From: CAIZGX01 sp964385405
Lineage (GTDB): Bacteria; Bacteroidota; Bacteroidia; Flavobacteriales_D; Sanyastnellaceae
DNA length: 64,000 nucleotides
Direction of reading: 5' to 3'
Assembly: GCA_964385405.1 (NCBI GenBank)
Contig: CAYLOT010000004.1
Coordinates: 50,231 to 114,230, forward strand
Shown here: piece after piece, positions 8,363 to 17,578 of the stretch
How positions within the stretch are numbered: position 1 is the first letter of the stretch
Layout: every line of letters starts with the position of its first letter
Position numbers and translations under genes: made by a program
The notes under the pieces: model-generated
The model's input: only the letters and a program-made list of their open reading frames with translations
The model's database searches: none
Told to the model about the DNA's origin: nothing

Positions 8363-9109
8363 ATGAGAGTAAAATTGTTCCTTATTTGTTTGCTGATTAA
8401 TGCTGAAACTCAAGCACAGCGGGCGAAATACCTCATCTCAAATGGAAAAAAATTACCGTTGCAAGAGTTTGTTGTGAATGGTGATTATGAAGCACGACTG
8501 CCTTTTATCTTGTTTTTACATGGCGCCGGTGAACGAGGAAACGACAATGTTGCTCAAACCAAAGTAGGTCTACCTGTTCTTATGGAAACTTTGAAAGCAG
8601 CAGGTTTGGAACATTATGTCTTGTGGGCGCCGCAGTGTCCGAGCGATCAACGTTGGACAGATGTCGATTGGAAAGCCGTTGAACACACCATGAAAAAGAA
8701 TCCTACATGGCCAATGCAGGTATTAATGAATGGAATTGATTCGCTTGTTCTGAACACCAACATGATTGATACCACGCGCATGTACATTGTTGGATTAAGC
8801 ATGGGCGGCTACGGAACCTGGGAATATATAGCCAGACAGCCTTATCGCTTTGCAGGTGCCATGCCGGTTTGCGGAGGTGGAGATATTGTGCAAGCGAAAA
8901 ACAATACGCAAACCGGTGTATGGGCCTTTCATGGAAAGGCCGATAATGTTGTGCCCTATGAGAATTCAGTTCGCATGGTGAATGCAACAAAAAAGGTGAA
9001 CACGAATGTTCACCTCATTTCTTATCCAGACGTCAAACACGACAGTTGGAACAAGGCCTTCGCGGAAAAGAAAATCGTTCGCGACTTCCTTTCAACACGA
9101 AAGAAATAA
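8363..9109 (+). CDS. Secreted alpha/beta-hydrolase (esterase/dienelactone-hydrolase type)
   Basis: 248 residues with a signal peptide (MRVKLFLICLLINAETQAQ). The fold is that of esterases often labelled phospholipase/carboxylesterase or prolyl-oligopeptidase-like. It has the oxyanion motif LHGAGERG (about residues 52-59), the nucleophile elbow GLSMGG with Ser146, a likely acid Asp194 (GKADNVVP) and His226 (YPDVKHDSW). Export points to periplasmic or extracellular ester hydrolysis; the substrate is unknown. It is a single gene divergent from TonB. A -7-like TATCTTTG lies at 8324-8331, but I see no well-spaced -33. The 3' coding end contains the valS terminator on the other strand. Confidence 0.82.
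   Translation: MRVKLFLICLLINAETQAQRAKYLISNGKKLPLQEFVVNGDYEARLPFILFLHGAGERGNDNVAQTKVGLPVLMETLKAAGLEHYVLWAPQCPSDQRWTDVDWKAVEHTMKKNPTWPMQVLMNGIDSLVLNTNMIDTTRMYIVGLSMGGYGTWEYIARQPYRFAGAMPVCGGGDIVQAKNNTQTGVWAFHGKADNVVPYENSVRMVNATKKVNTNVHLISYPDVKHDSWNKAFAEKKIVRDFLSTRKK
8989..9015 (-). terminator. valS terminator embedded in the esterase coding region
   Basis: Perfect 8-bp arms 8994-9001 (AGGTGAAC) and 9008-9015 (GTTCACCT) with a 6-base loop. Read on the minus strand the stem runs straight into six Ts and GTTG. It lies about 100 bases after the valS stop, wholly inside the convergent esterase gene. Confidence 0.7.
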
Positions 9110-9115
9110 TTTCAA

Positions 9116-11728
9116 TTAGCCGAGTTGTTCTTTAATCGCCGCGATCTTACTTAACGCGTCAGACTGCTTTTTACGCTCTGCTTCCAAAACGGCAGCAGGC
9201 GCATTTTGAACGAAGCGTTCATTCGAAAGCTTCGCCTCTACAGACTTTAAGAATCCTTCGAGGTAAGCCAACTCTTCCTTCATCTTCGCTTGCTCTGCTT
9301 CAACATCTACTGATGCGGTGTAAGGAATGAAATATTCAACCCCGTTCACCATAAAGCTAAATGAAGGGCTCATCTTTTCAGTCACTTCATTCAACTCAGA
9401 AATATTACACAAATGTTTGAAGGCTGCATCGAACGAAGAATTTCTGTTCGCAGTTTTCATGAACGAGACAACCAAGGCTTCTTTGTTCGGAAGGTTTTGT
9501 TTTTTGCGAATGTTACGAACCTCGGTAACCAACTGCTCAAACTCTTCAAATTCTTTTTGAAGGTTCGCATCGAACGATTTTGCTGCTGGCCAATTTGAAA
9601 TGCAGATCATTTCCGATTCGCTCTTCCATTCGCTCATGTGCTGCCACATTTCTTCTGTTAGGAAAGGCATAAACGGATGCAGCACCTTCAAAAGATTTTT
9701 GAAAATCTCAAGTGTGTCGATGTATGTTTTTGAATCGATTCCTTTTCCGTAAGAGGGCTTCGCCATTTCTAAGTACCAAGCACAGAAGTCGTCCCAAATT
9801 AATTTGTACGTCTGCATCAACACTTCACTAATACGGAATTTGTCATATCCATCTTCCATTTCAGCAAGCACTTGCTCGAAGCGATTGTTCATCCACTTCA
9901 CAGCAATGGCGGAAGATTCAGGTTGTTCCAATGACGCATCAATCTTCTCTTCCCAACTCTTCACCAAACGGAACGCATTCCAAATTTTATTGGCGAAATT
10001 TCTTCCTTGTTCACACAACGACTCGTCAAAAGGAAGGTCATTTCCAGCAGGAGAAGAGAGCAACATTCCAACACGAACACCGTCTGCTCCGAACTGTTGC
10101 ATGAGCTCAATCGGATCGGGTGAGTTTCCCAGCGACTTGCTCATTTTTCTTCCTTGCTTATCGCGAACAATACCGGTATAGTAAACGTTTTTAAAAGGGA
10201 AGTTTCCAACATATTCGTATCCTGCAACAATCATGCGTGCAACCCAGAAGAACATAATCTCTGGAGCAGTTACTAAATCGGCAGTGGGGTAGTAGTAGTC
10301 TAATTCTTCTTTCGAATAGAATCCGTCGAATACACTTATTGGCCACAACCACGAGCTGAACCAAGTGTCTAAAACATCTTCGTCTTGCTTCAAATCTGCG
10401 GCATTCCATGAAGCACCTTTGGCTTTAAACTGAGCAACAGCGTCTTCGATATTTTTCGCAACTTCAAAACTTCCATCAGGGGCGTAGAACGCCGGAATGC
10501 GATGTCCCCACCACAATTGACGAGAAATACACCAGTCTTTGATATTCTCCATCCAGTTGCGATATGAGTTCTTGAATTTCGGAGGAAAGAATCGAATGGT
10601 GTCGTTCATAACGTTTTCCAGAGCAGGCTTGCTCAGGTCCTTCATATCTACGAACCATTGTAAAGAAAGACGCGGTTCAATAACCACATCGGTGCGTTCT
10701 GAATATCCAACTTTATTCAAGTGCTCTTCGTTCTTCGCCAACAATCCAGCCGCATTTAAATCTTTCGCTATTTGTTCACGAACCACAAAACGATCTTGTC
10801 CCACATACATTCCTCCGGCTTCTGAAACGGTTCCATCTGCATTCATCATGTTGATCACTTCGAGCTGGTATTTTTCACCCAACATGAAGTCGTTCTGATC
10901 GTGTGCAGGAGTTACTTTCAAACATCCTGTTCCGAAATCCATTTCAACATATTCATCGGCAATGACAGGAACAGCGCGGTTTACCAAAGGAACAATTACT
11001 TTCTTTCCATGGAGATGCGCATAACGTTCGTCTTTCGGATTTACACAAACGGCGGTATCTCCGAGAATGGTTTCAGGACGGGTAGTGGCAACGGTTAAAA
11101 ATTCGTTGGTGCCTTCAATCTGATATTTCAAGAAATACAATTTCGATTGTACCTCTTTGTAAATTACTTCTTCATCTGAAAGGGCAGTAAGTGCAGCAGG
11201 ATCCCAATTGATCATACGCTCGCCGCGATAGATTTTTCCTTTTTTGTGTAAGTCTACGAAGCAGTCGATGACACTTTCATAATACTTCGGATCCATGGTG
11301 AAACGGGTGCGATCCCAATCGCAGCTCGCTCCCAACTTCTTCAGCTGATCCAAAATAATTCCACCGTGCTTGTGTGTCCATTCCCATGCATGTTCCAAGA
11401 ACGCATCGCGAGAGAGGTCAGATTTTTTAATTCCTTCTTTGCGAAGTTTCTGAACCACTTTCGCTTCGGTTGCAATGGAGGCGTGGTCGGTACCCGGCAC
11501 CCAACAAGCGTTGAATCCGCGCATGCGCGCACGACGAATAAGCAAATCTTGAATGGTGTTATTCAACATGTGCCCCATGTGCAACACACCCGTGACGTTT
11601 GGCGGAGGAATAACGATGGTGTACGCGGGCTTGTCGTTAGGAGTAGATTTAAAAACCTTCTTCTCTAGCCACATTGCGTAAATGCGGTCTTCCGTCTCGT
11701 TTGGAGAGTATTTGCTTGGAATTTCCAT
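9116..11728 (-). CDS. valS: Valyl-tRNA synthetase
   Basis: Class I synthetase that charges tRNA-Val and edits misacylated threonine. 870 residues from ATG 11728 (MEIPSKYSPNETE); the TTG at 11749 only adds a non-conserved leader. The HIGH motif is HMGH (residues 50-53, within PPPNVTGVLHMGHML). The CP1 editing domain contains TVATTRPETILGDTAV (about 212-227). The KMSKS loop is at 528-532, followed by the anticodon-binding helices and a C-terminal coiled coil. A -7 box TAAATTTG (reverse of 11747-11754) lies just upstream. Convergent with the esterase gene; the stops are 6 bases apart. Confidence 0.97.
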   Translation of the reverse strand: MEIPSKYSPNETEDRIYAMWLEKKVFKSTPNDKPAYTIVIPPPNVTGVLHMGHMLNNTIQDLLIRRARMRGFNACWVPGTDHASIATEAKVVQKLRKEGIKKSDLSRDAFLEHAWEWTHKHGGIILDQLKKLGASCDWDRTRFTMDPKYYESVIDCFVDLHKKGKIYRGERMINWDPAALTALSDEEVIYKEVQSKLYFLKYQIEGTNEFLTVATTRPETILGDTAVCVNPKDERYAHLHGKKVIVPLVNRAVPVIADEYVEMDFGTGCLKVTPAHDQNDFMLGEKYQLEVINMMNADGTVSEAGGMYVGQDRFVVREQIAKDLNAAGLLAKNEEHLNKVGYSERTDVVIEPRLSLQWFVDMKDLSKPALENVMNDTIRFFPPKFKNSYRNWMENIKDWCISRQLWWGHRIPAFYAPDGSFEVAKNIEDAVAQFKAKGASWNAADLKQDEDVLDTWFSSWLWPISVFDGFYSKEELDYYYPTADLVTAPEIMFFWVARMIVAGYEYVGNFPFKNVYYTGIVRDKQGRKMSKSLGNSPDPIELMQQFGADGVRVGMLLSSPAGNDLPFDESLCEQGRNFANKIWNAFRLVKSWEEKIDASLEQPESSAIAVKWMNNRFEQVLAEMEDGYDKFRISEVLMQTYKLIWDDFCAWYLEMAKPSYGKGIDSKTYIDTLEIFKNLLKVLHPFMPFLTEEMWQHMSEWKSESEMICISNWPAAKSFDANLQKEFEEFEQLVTEVRNIRKKQNLPNKEALVVSFMKTANRNSSFDAAFKHLCNISELNEVTEKMSPSFSFMVNGVEYFIPYTASVDVEAEQAKMKEELAYLEGFLKSVEAKLSNERFVQNAPAAVLEAERKKQSDALSKIAAIKEQLG

Positions 11729-11789
11729 GTGTGTTGAATGAAGGTGCAAATTTAAGCACCACCCCTCAACTTCTATCGGAAAATATTGA

Positions 11790-12824
11790 TTATTGAGAAA
11801 TAACGGCTCTTATCATTTCGTCGCTCACTTCCACTTGAATTGAACATTGACCAATATCTGAAATCAATGAAAAGTGAAACACACCGTTCTTGTTCTTTTT
11901 ATCGTTCAACATGAATTGAAAAATCTGCTCTGTTTCTTCTTTGTTGAAGGAAGGAAGTGGTCCGAAAATATCAAGTAATCTCGTTTCAATCGTTTGAGCA
12001 ATCGAAGTATTGAGCATACCCAACTTCACAGCAATTCGATTTTCAAGCACCATTCCCCAACCCACGGCATTGCCATGAGTAATGGGATCGGATTTTTTCA
12101 GGAAGAATGATTCTATGGCATGGCCAATGGTGTGACCGTAATTCAATTTTTTTCGAACCGAATGTTCATTCGGGTCTGCTTTGGTAATTTCTGATTTTAT
12201 TTCATTGGAACGTTTAACGAATACGGCAATGTTAGAAGCCTCATTCGGATTCACATGCGCTAAAGCCTCCCAGTACTCAGCGTCTGCAATTAGCGCATGC
12301 TTGAGCATTTCTGCAAATCCAGAGTTCAACTCTTTAACGTCAAGTGTATTGAGAAAGCCGGTAAAGACAAGAACGCTCTTGGGCCAGCTGAATAATCCAA
12401 CAGCATTCTTTACATCCATTAAATCAATGCCGCACTTCCCGCCCATGGCGGCATCTACTTGTGCCATTACGGTGGTGGGGATATTGATGAAATCAATTCC
12501 GCGTTTGTATGTTGAAGCAACAAAGCCTCCAATGTCGGAAATCACACCACCGCCAACGTTGAGTAATAGCGATTGTCTATCGGCATTGTTGTGCAATAGT
12601 TCTTCATACAATTGAGCAACGATTTCGAGTGATTTACTCTCTTCTCCAGCCGGAATTTCAATAATGGGAACCTCATTAAGTGCGGGTATAGTTTCCAATA
12701 AAAATCGAACACAGTGTTCGTTCGTGTTGGTGTCGCAAAGAATAAATGTAGCCGAATGCGCGCTCACTTCTTCAGTGAGAATTTTTTGTATTTCGTCGAA
12801 TGAATGAATGGTCTTGACGTTCAT
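11790..12824 (-). CDS. aroB: 3-dehydroquinate synthase
   Basis: Second step of the shikimate pathway: DAHP to 3-dehydroquinate, using NAD and a divalent metal. 344 residues, normal length. Visible family features are the NAD-binding segment NVGGGVISDIGGFVASTYKRG, an IPTTVMAQVDAAMGGKCGID block, and the metal-binding HGNAVGWGM and NYGHTIGHAIE motifs. Located between valS (same strand, 61 bases downstream) and the divergent DUF5684 gene. No other aro genes are in the window. Confidence 0.96.
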   Translation of the reverse strand: MNVKTIHSFDEIQKILTEEVSAHSATFILCDTNTNEHCVRFLLETIPALNEVPIIEIPAGEESKSLEIVAQLYEELLHNNADRQSLLLNVGGGVISDIGGFVASTYKRGIDFINIPTTVMAQVDAAMGGKCGIDLMDVKNAVGLFSWPKSVLVFTGFLNTLDVKELNSGFAEMLKHALIADAEYWEALAHVNPNEASNIAVFVKRSNEIKSEITKADPNEHSVRKKLNYGHTIGHAIESFFLKKSDPITHGNAVGWGMVLENRIAVKLGMLNTSIAQTIETRLLDIFGPLPSFNKEETEQIFQFMLNDKKNKNGVFHFSLISDIGQCSIQVEVSDEMIRAVISQ

Positions 12825-12934
12825 GAGGAAGTGAATTTATGACTTATTCTTTAGAACAACGTCTTCGTCTGTAGAAATCTTTGAGGCAACTTAAACTTAC
12901 CTTTCCGTCTTTCAAGTACCTAACTAAAAAGATC

Positions 12935-13360
12935 ATGAACCTAACTGTTGCTTTGCAAGAGGTGTGGGCGAAACAGCCTCACCTCATACTTATCGCGGGA
13001 TTTATTATCCTTGTCGGATTCGTTTCCAAAATGAAATTGTTTGCCAAAGCCAATCAGCCGATGGCAGCTGCATTTATTCCAATATGGGATTTGATGGTTG
13101 TTATGAAAATTATTGGGCGTCCTGTAAAACACGTCTGGTACTTTGCCATACCAGTGCTGAATATTTTCTTCGGATTTAAAGTGTTGGTTCAGTTAGCGCA
13201 GTCTTTTGGAAAACGCACGTATACAGACGCTTTTTTCGTTTGCTTGTTCAACGTTTTTTATGTGTTGAATTTAGCCTTGTCGTATGATGAAGAATACGTA
13301 GGTCCTGTGTATCAAGACACCCTTGAGCCAGCCGCTGCTGTAGTGAAAGGAGTTGCCTAG
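12935..13360 (+). CDS. DUF5684-type membrane protein
   Basis: 141 residues from ATG 12935 (MNLTVALQEVWAKQPH); the extension to 12881 is not membrane-like. Three or four hydrophobic helices carry a pattern that I recognise from DUF5684 and from the N-terminal membrane part of some Bacteroidota signal peptidase I proteins: PMAAAFIPIWDLMVVMKIIG, then YFAIPVLNIFFGFKVLVQLA, then SFGKRTYTDAFF. No Ser/Lys catalytic pair of a signal peptidase is present, so this is the membrane module alone. Function unknown. Its stop overlaps the convergent hutU stop by 3 bases. Confidence 0.72.
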   Translation: MNLTVALQEVWAKQPHLILIAGFIILVGFVSKMKLFAKANQPMAAAFIPIWDLMVVMKIIGRPVKHVWYFAIPVLNIFFGFKVLVQLAQSFGKRTYTDAFFVCLFNVFYVLNLALSYDEEYVGPVYQDTLEPAAAVVKGVA

Positions 13361-15387
13361 TGAATAAATGAGTCCAATGAAATTTTCACTTCTTGAGGAA
13401 GTGTTACTTTCAATAGTGGCTCTTGTTCCATTGCACGTTCAATTGCAAAAACAGCTTCTTTGTTTCGTGCCCAACTTCTTCGTGCGATTCCGTTGTTCAC
13501 GTCCCAGTGCAACATGCTGCGTAATTTTTTATCGCTTGCTTCAGAGCCATCGAGTAGCATTCCGAATCCACCGTTAATTACTTCTCCCCAACCTACACCA
13601 CCGCCGTTGTGTAAGCTTACCCAGGTAGCTCCGCGGAAAGCGTCTCCTACAAAATTCTGAACCGCCATATCAGCAGTGAATCGAGAACCATCGTAGATGT
13701 TGCTCGTTTCGCGGTAGGGGGAATCGGTTCCACTTACATCGTGATGATCTCTTCCTAAAACCACAGGACCAATTTTTCCTTCAGCAATTGCCTTGTTGAA
13801 GGCCGCTGCAATTTCCATTCTTCCTTGCGCATCGGCGTATAATATTCTTGCCTGAGATCCCACAACCAAATTATTGCTCTTTGCTTCGCGAATCCATTGA
13901 ATGTTGTCGGCTAATTGCTGTTGTATTTCAGCAGGTGCAGATTCTTTCAACTTCAACATAACTTCTAATGCAATAGCATCAGTAGCGTCTAAGTCCTCAG
14001 ACTTTCCGCTTGCACAAACCCATCTGAATGGTCCGAATCCGTAATCGAAGCAGAGTGGTCCTAAAATATCTTGAACGTAAGAAGGGTATTTAAATTCGCG
14101 CTCGAGTGTTGGAACATCGGCCATCACATTTGCCCCAGCACGCGAAGCTTCCAACAAAAATGCATTTCCATAATCGAAGAAATACATGCCCTGTTCACTG
14201 TGTTTCTGAACTGCAGCAGCATGACGAATAAGTGACTGCTCAACTTTTTCTTTGAAGAGCGAAGGGTTCTCTGCCATGAGTGTATTGCTCTCTTCGTAAG
14301 AAAGTCCAACAGGATAGTACCCGCCTGCCCATGGATTGTGAAGTGAAGTTTGATCGCTTCCCAAGTCAATGTGAATGCCTCGTTCAGCAAATACTTCCCA
14401 CACTTCAACAATGTTTCCAATGAATGCAAAGCTGTGGGCTTTTCCAACTTTAAGTGCCTCTTGTGTGCGCATGCACAAATCTTCAATGTTGTCAATAAGC
14501 TCATCTACCCAACCTTGTTCGAAGCGTTTTACAGCAGCTTTCGGATTTACCTCTGCTGTAATTGAAACGCAACCTGCAATATTTCCTGCTTTCGGCTGTG
14601 CGCCACTCATTCCGCCTAATCCGGCAGTAACAAAAAGCAGTCCTTCAGCTGCACGTTCGTAAATATTTTTATCGCCACGCTTGTTACGAAGCATTCGCGC
14701 AGCATTCATAACTGTAATGGTTGTGCCGTGAACAATGCCTTGTGGTCCTATATACATGTAGGATCCGGCAGTCATCTGTCCGTATTGTGTTACACCCAAT
14801 GCATTAAATTTTTCCCAATCGTCTGGCTTGCTGTAATTCGGAATCATCATTCCGTTTGTTACTACAACGCGCGGTGCTGAAGGACTAGAAGGGAAGAGTC
14901 CCATCGGATGACCGCTGTACATTACGAGCGTTTGTTCCTCGGTCATTTCACTCAAATACTTCATCACCAAACGATATTGTGCCCAGTTTTGAAAGACCGC
15001 CCCATTTCCCCCGTAGGTGATTAACTCATAAGGGTGCTGAGCCACACGAGGATCCAAATTATTTTGAATCATGAGCATAATCGCAGCAGCTTGCTCGCAT
15101 TTAGCAGGGTATTCAGAAATCGGACGCGCATACATGTCGTATGTCGGACGATAGCGATACATGTAAATTCTACCGAATGTTTTCAACTCTTCACTGAACT
15201 CAGCAGCTAAAGCTTGGTGAAGTGCTTCAGGAAAATAACGCAAGGCATTTCTCAATGCTAAGGCTTTTTCTTCATTGGAAAGTATTTCTTTTCTTTTAGG
15301 AGCACGGTTGATGCTTGAATCCATTGAGGGAGTTTCCGGCAAGTGACCTGGGATTCCTTCTTGTATTTGTGCGTGAAATGTTGACAT
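13357..15387 (-). CDS. hutU: Urocanate hydratase
   Basis: Converts urocanate to imidazolone propionate in histidine degradation, using a tightly bound NAD. Family blocks are strong: ELITYGGNGAVFQNW, YSGHPMGLFPSSPSAPR, GVTQYGQMTAGSYMYIGPQG, and near the end VSLHNGGGVGWGEVINGG. At 676 residues it is longer than the roughly 550-residue proteobacterial enzyme; I believe longer versions occur in this phylum. No hutH, hutI or hutG lies in the window, so the rest of the pathway must be elsewhere or missing. Start at ATG 15387 (MSTFHAQIQEG). A downstream outer-membrane gene on the same strand ends 12 bases upstream of it. Confidence 0.95.
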   Translation of the reverse strand: MSTFHAQIQEGIPGHLPETPSMDSSINRAPKRKEILSNEEKALALRNALRYFPEALHQALAAEFSEELKTFGRIYMYRYRPTYDMYARPISEYPAKCEQAAAIMLMIQNNLDPRVAQHPYELITYGGNGAVFQNWAQYRLVMKYLSEMTEEQTLVMYSGHPMGLFPSSPSAPRVVVTNGMMIPNYSKPDDWEKFNALGVTQYGQMTAGSYMYIGPQGIVHGTTITVMNAARMLRNKRGDKNIYERAAEGLLFVTAGLGGMSGAQPKAGNIAGCVSITAEVNPKAAVKRFEQGWVDELIDNIEDLCMRTQEALKVGKAHSFAFIGNIVEVWEVFAERGIHIDLGSDQTSLHNPWAGGYYPVGLSYEESNTLMAENPSLFKEKVEQSLIRHAAAVQKHSEQGMYFFDYGNAFLLEASRAGANVMADVPTLEREFKYPSYVQDILGPLCFDYGFGPFRWVCASGKSEDLDATDAIALEVMLKLKESAPAEIQQQLADNIQWIREAKSNNLVVGSQARILYADAQGRMEIAAAFNKAIAEGKIGPVVLGRDHHDVSGTDSPYRETSNIYDGSRFTADMAVQNFVGDAFRGATWVSLHNGGGVGWGEVINGGFGMLLDGSEASDKKLRSMLHWDVNNGIARRSWARNKEAVFAIERAMEQEPLLKVTLPQEVKISLDSFIH

Positions 15388-15398
15388 AATTTGAAATG

Positions 15399-16454
15399 CT
15401 AGAATTGCGCTGCAAGCGACAAATTTAATCCGTTCATTTGGTTTTCACTGAAATTCTGAAATGTAAAGGTGTAGCTGTTAGAGGTTATATTCCTCCATTC
15501 AGCTCGAAACATCAAATGCTTATCAAGCAAATAATTTAAATTGAAACTATAGCCCCAAAGGTCATTGTTTACTCCTGCGATAACTAAATTGTTTTTATCG
15601 CGTAACATCTCTGCTCTGCCTACTAGGGCTAGCTTCTCATTCAATTGGTAGCAGATTCCTACAAACCCGGTCATCCAACTTTTGTTAAGTCCATTATCTC
15701 CGGTTTCTTGCATTCCATAATCAGCTTGTAGTTGAATAGTCCATTTGTCTTTTAGCATGATACTGGCGAACATGTTTTGAAAGAATCTTAACTGAGAACT
15801 ATCTATTACAGCTACCTCTCCTATGTAAGTGGAATGATTCAACGTAATCTTTGAGTTCGGTTTGAATTGAACTTGTGTCCCAAGACCAGGTAAAGTCTGC
15901 TGTGGCATAAAAGACATCGTTTGCCATCCGTTAAGTAGCATTAACGATCCGAACCATTTATTGTTATTTGAAGTGTATTGAAGATTTAATCCGCTCTCAT
16001 AGTAGGGCGAGTTCTCTGCAGCTAGACTTCTCGTCATAGATAAATTAGAAAAGCCAATAGCAGATTCCAGTCCAATGTGCGAAGGGAATACCCCCGCTTG
16101 AAGCCACAGTTCTTTAGTAGGACTTAATTTGTAAGAGACATTTCCAACATAGAGTGCGCCGAAACCAATGGGTTCTGCCGAGGTCACTTTGTTTGCGTAT
16201 GTACCTTCAACAATTGAGAGTTGTGTTTTCACACGATTAGAATTGTATTTGAAATCAATTACAGCTGTATTTAATGCAAAGTGGTTGGTCGACGTGTGAC
16301 TGAATAAAAAATCTGGGCGCTGGTGGTTGTTCCAGTTGTGTTGATCCTTAGAAAAATAGATTTCGGTATAGCCTGAGAAATGAATGCTGTCTTTGCGAAT
16401 TTGAGAAAATAGCGATAAAGGCAGAATTAAAAAGGCTAAGAGAAATAAACGCAT
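15399..16454 (-). CDS. Outer-membrane beta-barrel protein (porin-like)
   Basis: 351 residues from ATG 16454, giving a clean signal peptide (MRLFLLAFLILPLSLFSQ). The mature part begins SIHFSGYTEIYFSKD and consists of alternating strands ending in aromatic residues. The C-terminus (NGLNLSLAAQF) ends in Phe, a typical outer-membrane barrel signal. It looks like the putative beta-barrel porin-2 (OmpL-like) group, but I would not insist on the family. The substrate is unknown. It lies upstream of hutU on the same strand (12-base gap), so a role in uptake connected with histidine use is possible by context only. Confidence 0.75.
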   Translation of the reverse strand: MRLFLLAFLILPLSLFSQIRKDSIHFSGYTEIYFSKDQHNWNNHQRPDFLFSHTSTNHFALNTAVIDFKYNSNRVKTQLSIVEGTYANKVTSAEPIGFGALYVGNVSYKLSPTKELWLQAGVFPSHIGLESAIGFSNLSMTRSLAAENSPYYESGLNLQYTSNNNKWFGSLMLLNGWQTMSFMPQQTLPGLGTQVQFKPNSKITLNHSTYIGEVAVIDSSQLRFFQNMFASIMLKDKWTIQLQADYGMQETGDNGLNKSWMTGFVGICYQLNEKLALVGRAEMLRDKNNLVIAGVNNDLWGYSFNLNYLLDKHLMFRAEWRNITSNSYTFTFQNFSENQMNGLNLSLAAQF

Positions 16455-16480
16455 ATGGGAGTTTTTGCAAAGATGCAATG

Positions 16481-16651
16481 TTATTTCTTCGTTTTTCCCG
16501 TTTTTCTATCATACCCATAAGGACAGTGTTTACAGCCGCTCAAGCAACAGTAACCCCTTTTCAAATGATAGGCTTCGGTAAAAATAAAATAACCTTCTTC
16601 GCTCAAGTAGTAATCTTCACCTTGTACTTTTGAGCCGTCTTCCTCTTTCAT
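16481..16651 (-). CDS. DUF5522 small Cys-rich protein
   Basis: 56 residues from ATG 16651 (MKEEDGSKV); the frame is open to 16771 but that stretch overlaps the divergent gene. The core FTEAYHLKRGYCCLSGCKHC followed by PYGY is the DUF5522 signature: four Cys and one His that could bind a metal. Function unknown. It is 9 bases from the divergent PLP-enzyme start at 16661, very tight for two promoters, so one may read through from elsewhere or the transcripts may overlap. Confidence 0.75.
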   Translation of the reverse strand: MKEEDGSKVQGEDYYLSEEGYFIFTEAYHLKRGYCCLSGCKHCPYGYDRKTGKTKK

Positions 16652-16660
16652 ACAACAAAA

Positions 16661-17578
16661 ATGCATTATACAGACTTCAACAAAATTATAAATTTTCAAA
16701 TTCCCGATTATCAAATTGTTGATTTTAATCATGTCGAGAAACTGACTGTAAAGCGATTCGATTGCATGCACAGTTCTATTAATGGCAACAAGTGGTTTAA
16801 GCTAATGTTCAATTTGGAAGAAATGAATCGAAGAGGCGCAAAACAACTAGTCACTTTTGGAGGAGCCTATAGCAATCACATTTTCGCAACAGCCTCAGTC
16901 GCAAAGGAATTTGGCATTCGTGCCGTAGGAATTATTCGTGGTGAAGAACCGAAGTCATATAGTCCGACTTTATTGTTTGCAAAGGAATGCGGAATGGAAC
17001 TTTGTTTTATTTCAAGAGGCGATTATGAGGAAAGAAATACCGAAGAAATGAAAGCTTGGGTTCACGACAAATGGGAGTCTGCTTTTTTAGTTCCTGAAGG
17101 TGGAGCGAATTATTTAGGAATGAACGGCGCCATGCAAATGGTTAGCGAGGAAGATTTTTCCTTTGATCATTGGCTTGTGGCTGCAGGCACAGGAACAACT
17201 GCAGCAGGTCTCCTTGTTCAATCGAAAGCGCACCAGAAGGTTTGGATATACAGTGCCTTAAAAGGTGAGCATTATATGCGAAATGAAATTCGCAATAAGC
17301 TTATTTACTTTTTTCACGATGAAGCAGCCGCAGATGAGGTCTTGGAACGTGCGGTAATTTTTAGCGAAGATGAATTCGGCGGGTATGGAAAATTCGATGA
17401 TCGGTTGACAGCTTTCGTTCAGCAGATGAACAGTAACCATATGCTTCCCCTTGATATTGTTTACACGGGAAAACTCATGCATGCTTATTTAGTTAGAAAT
17501 AAAAAACCGAACGAAGGTTCGGTTTTAATGTTTCATACAGGCGGACTGCAAGGCAATCCGAAAACTATATTCGGCTAA
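16661..17578 (+). CDS. PLP-dependent deaminase (ACC deaminase/D-cysteine desulfhydrase family)
   Basis: 305 residues of the tryptophan-synthase-beta fold (fold type II PLP). The PLP lysine lies in SSINGNKWFKL (about residues 38-48) and is followed by VTFGGAYSNHIFATAS, the family's substrate-loop motif. A Gly-rich phosphate loop follows at AAGTGTTAAGLL. Members deaminate 1-aminocyclopropane-1-carboxylate or desulfurate D-cysteine; which one applies here cannot be told by eye. Its last 14 bases overlap the convergent pyk gene, and its final codons contain the pyk terminator on the opposite strand. Confidence 0.85.
   Translation: MHYTDFNKIINFQIPDYQIVDFNHVEKLTVKRFDCMHSSINGNKWFKLMFNLEEMNRRGAKQLVTFGGAYSNHIFATASVAKEFGIRAVGIIRGEEPKSYSPTLLFAKECGMELCFISRGDYEERNTEEMKAWVHDKWESAFLVPEGGANYLGMNGAMQMVSEEDFSFDHWLVAAGTGTTAAGLLVQSKAHQKVWIYSALKGEHYMRNEIRNKLIYFFHDEAAADEVLERAVIFSEDEFGGYGKFDDRLTAFVQQMNSNHMLPLDIVYTGKLMHAYLVRNKKPNEGSVLMFHTGGLQGNPKTIFG
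17497..17526 (-). terminator. pyk terminator embedded in the PLP-enzyme coding region
   Basis: Perfect 10-bp arms 17503-17512 (AAAACCGAAC) and 17517-17526 with a 4-base loop. On the minus strand the stem is followed by TTTTTTATTTC. It is 38 bases past the pyk stop and lies within the last 25 codons of the convergent gene. Confidence 0.85.

Noticed and set aside
13387..13403. CACTTC/GAAGTG hairpin inside hutU as a terminator for the DUF5684 gene
   Set aside because: Six-bp stem followed by TTACTTTC; weaker than the four embedded terminators reported.
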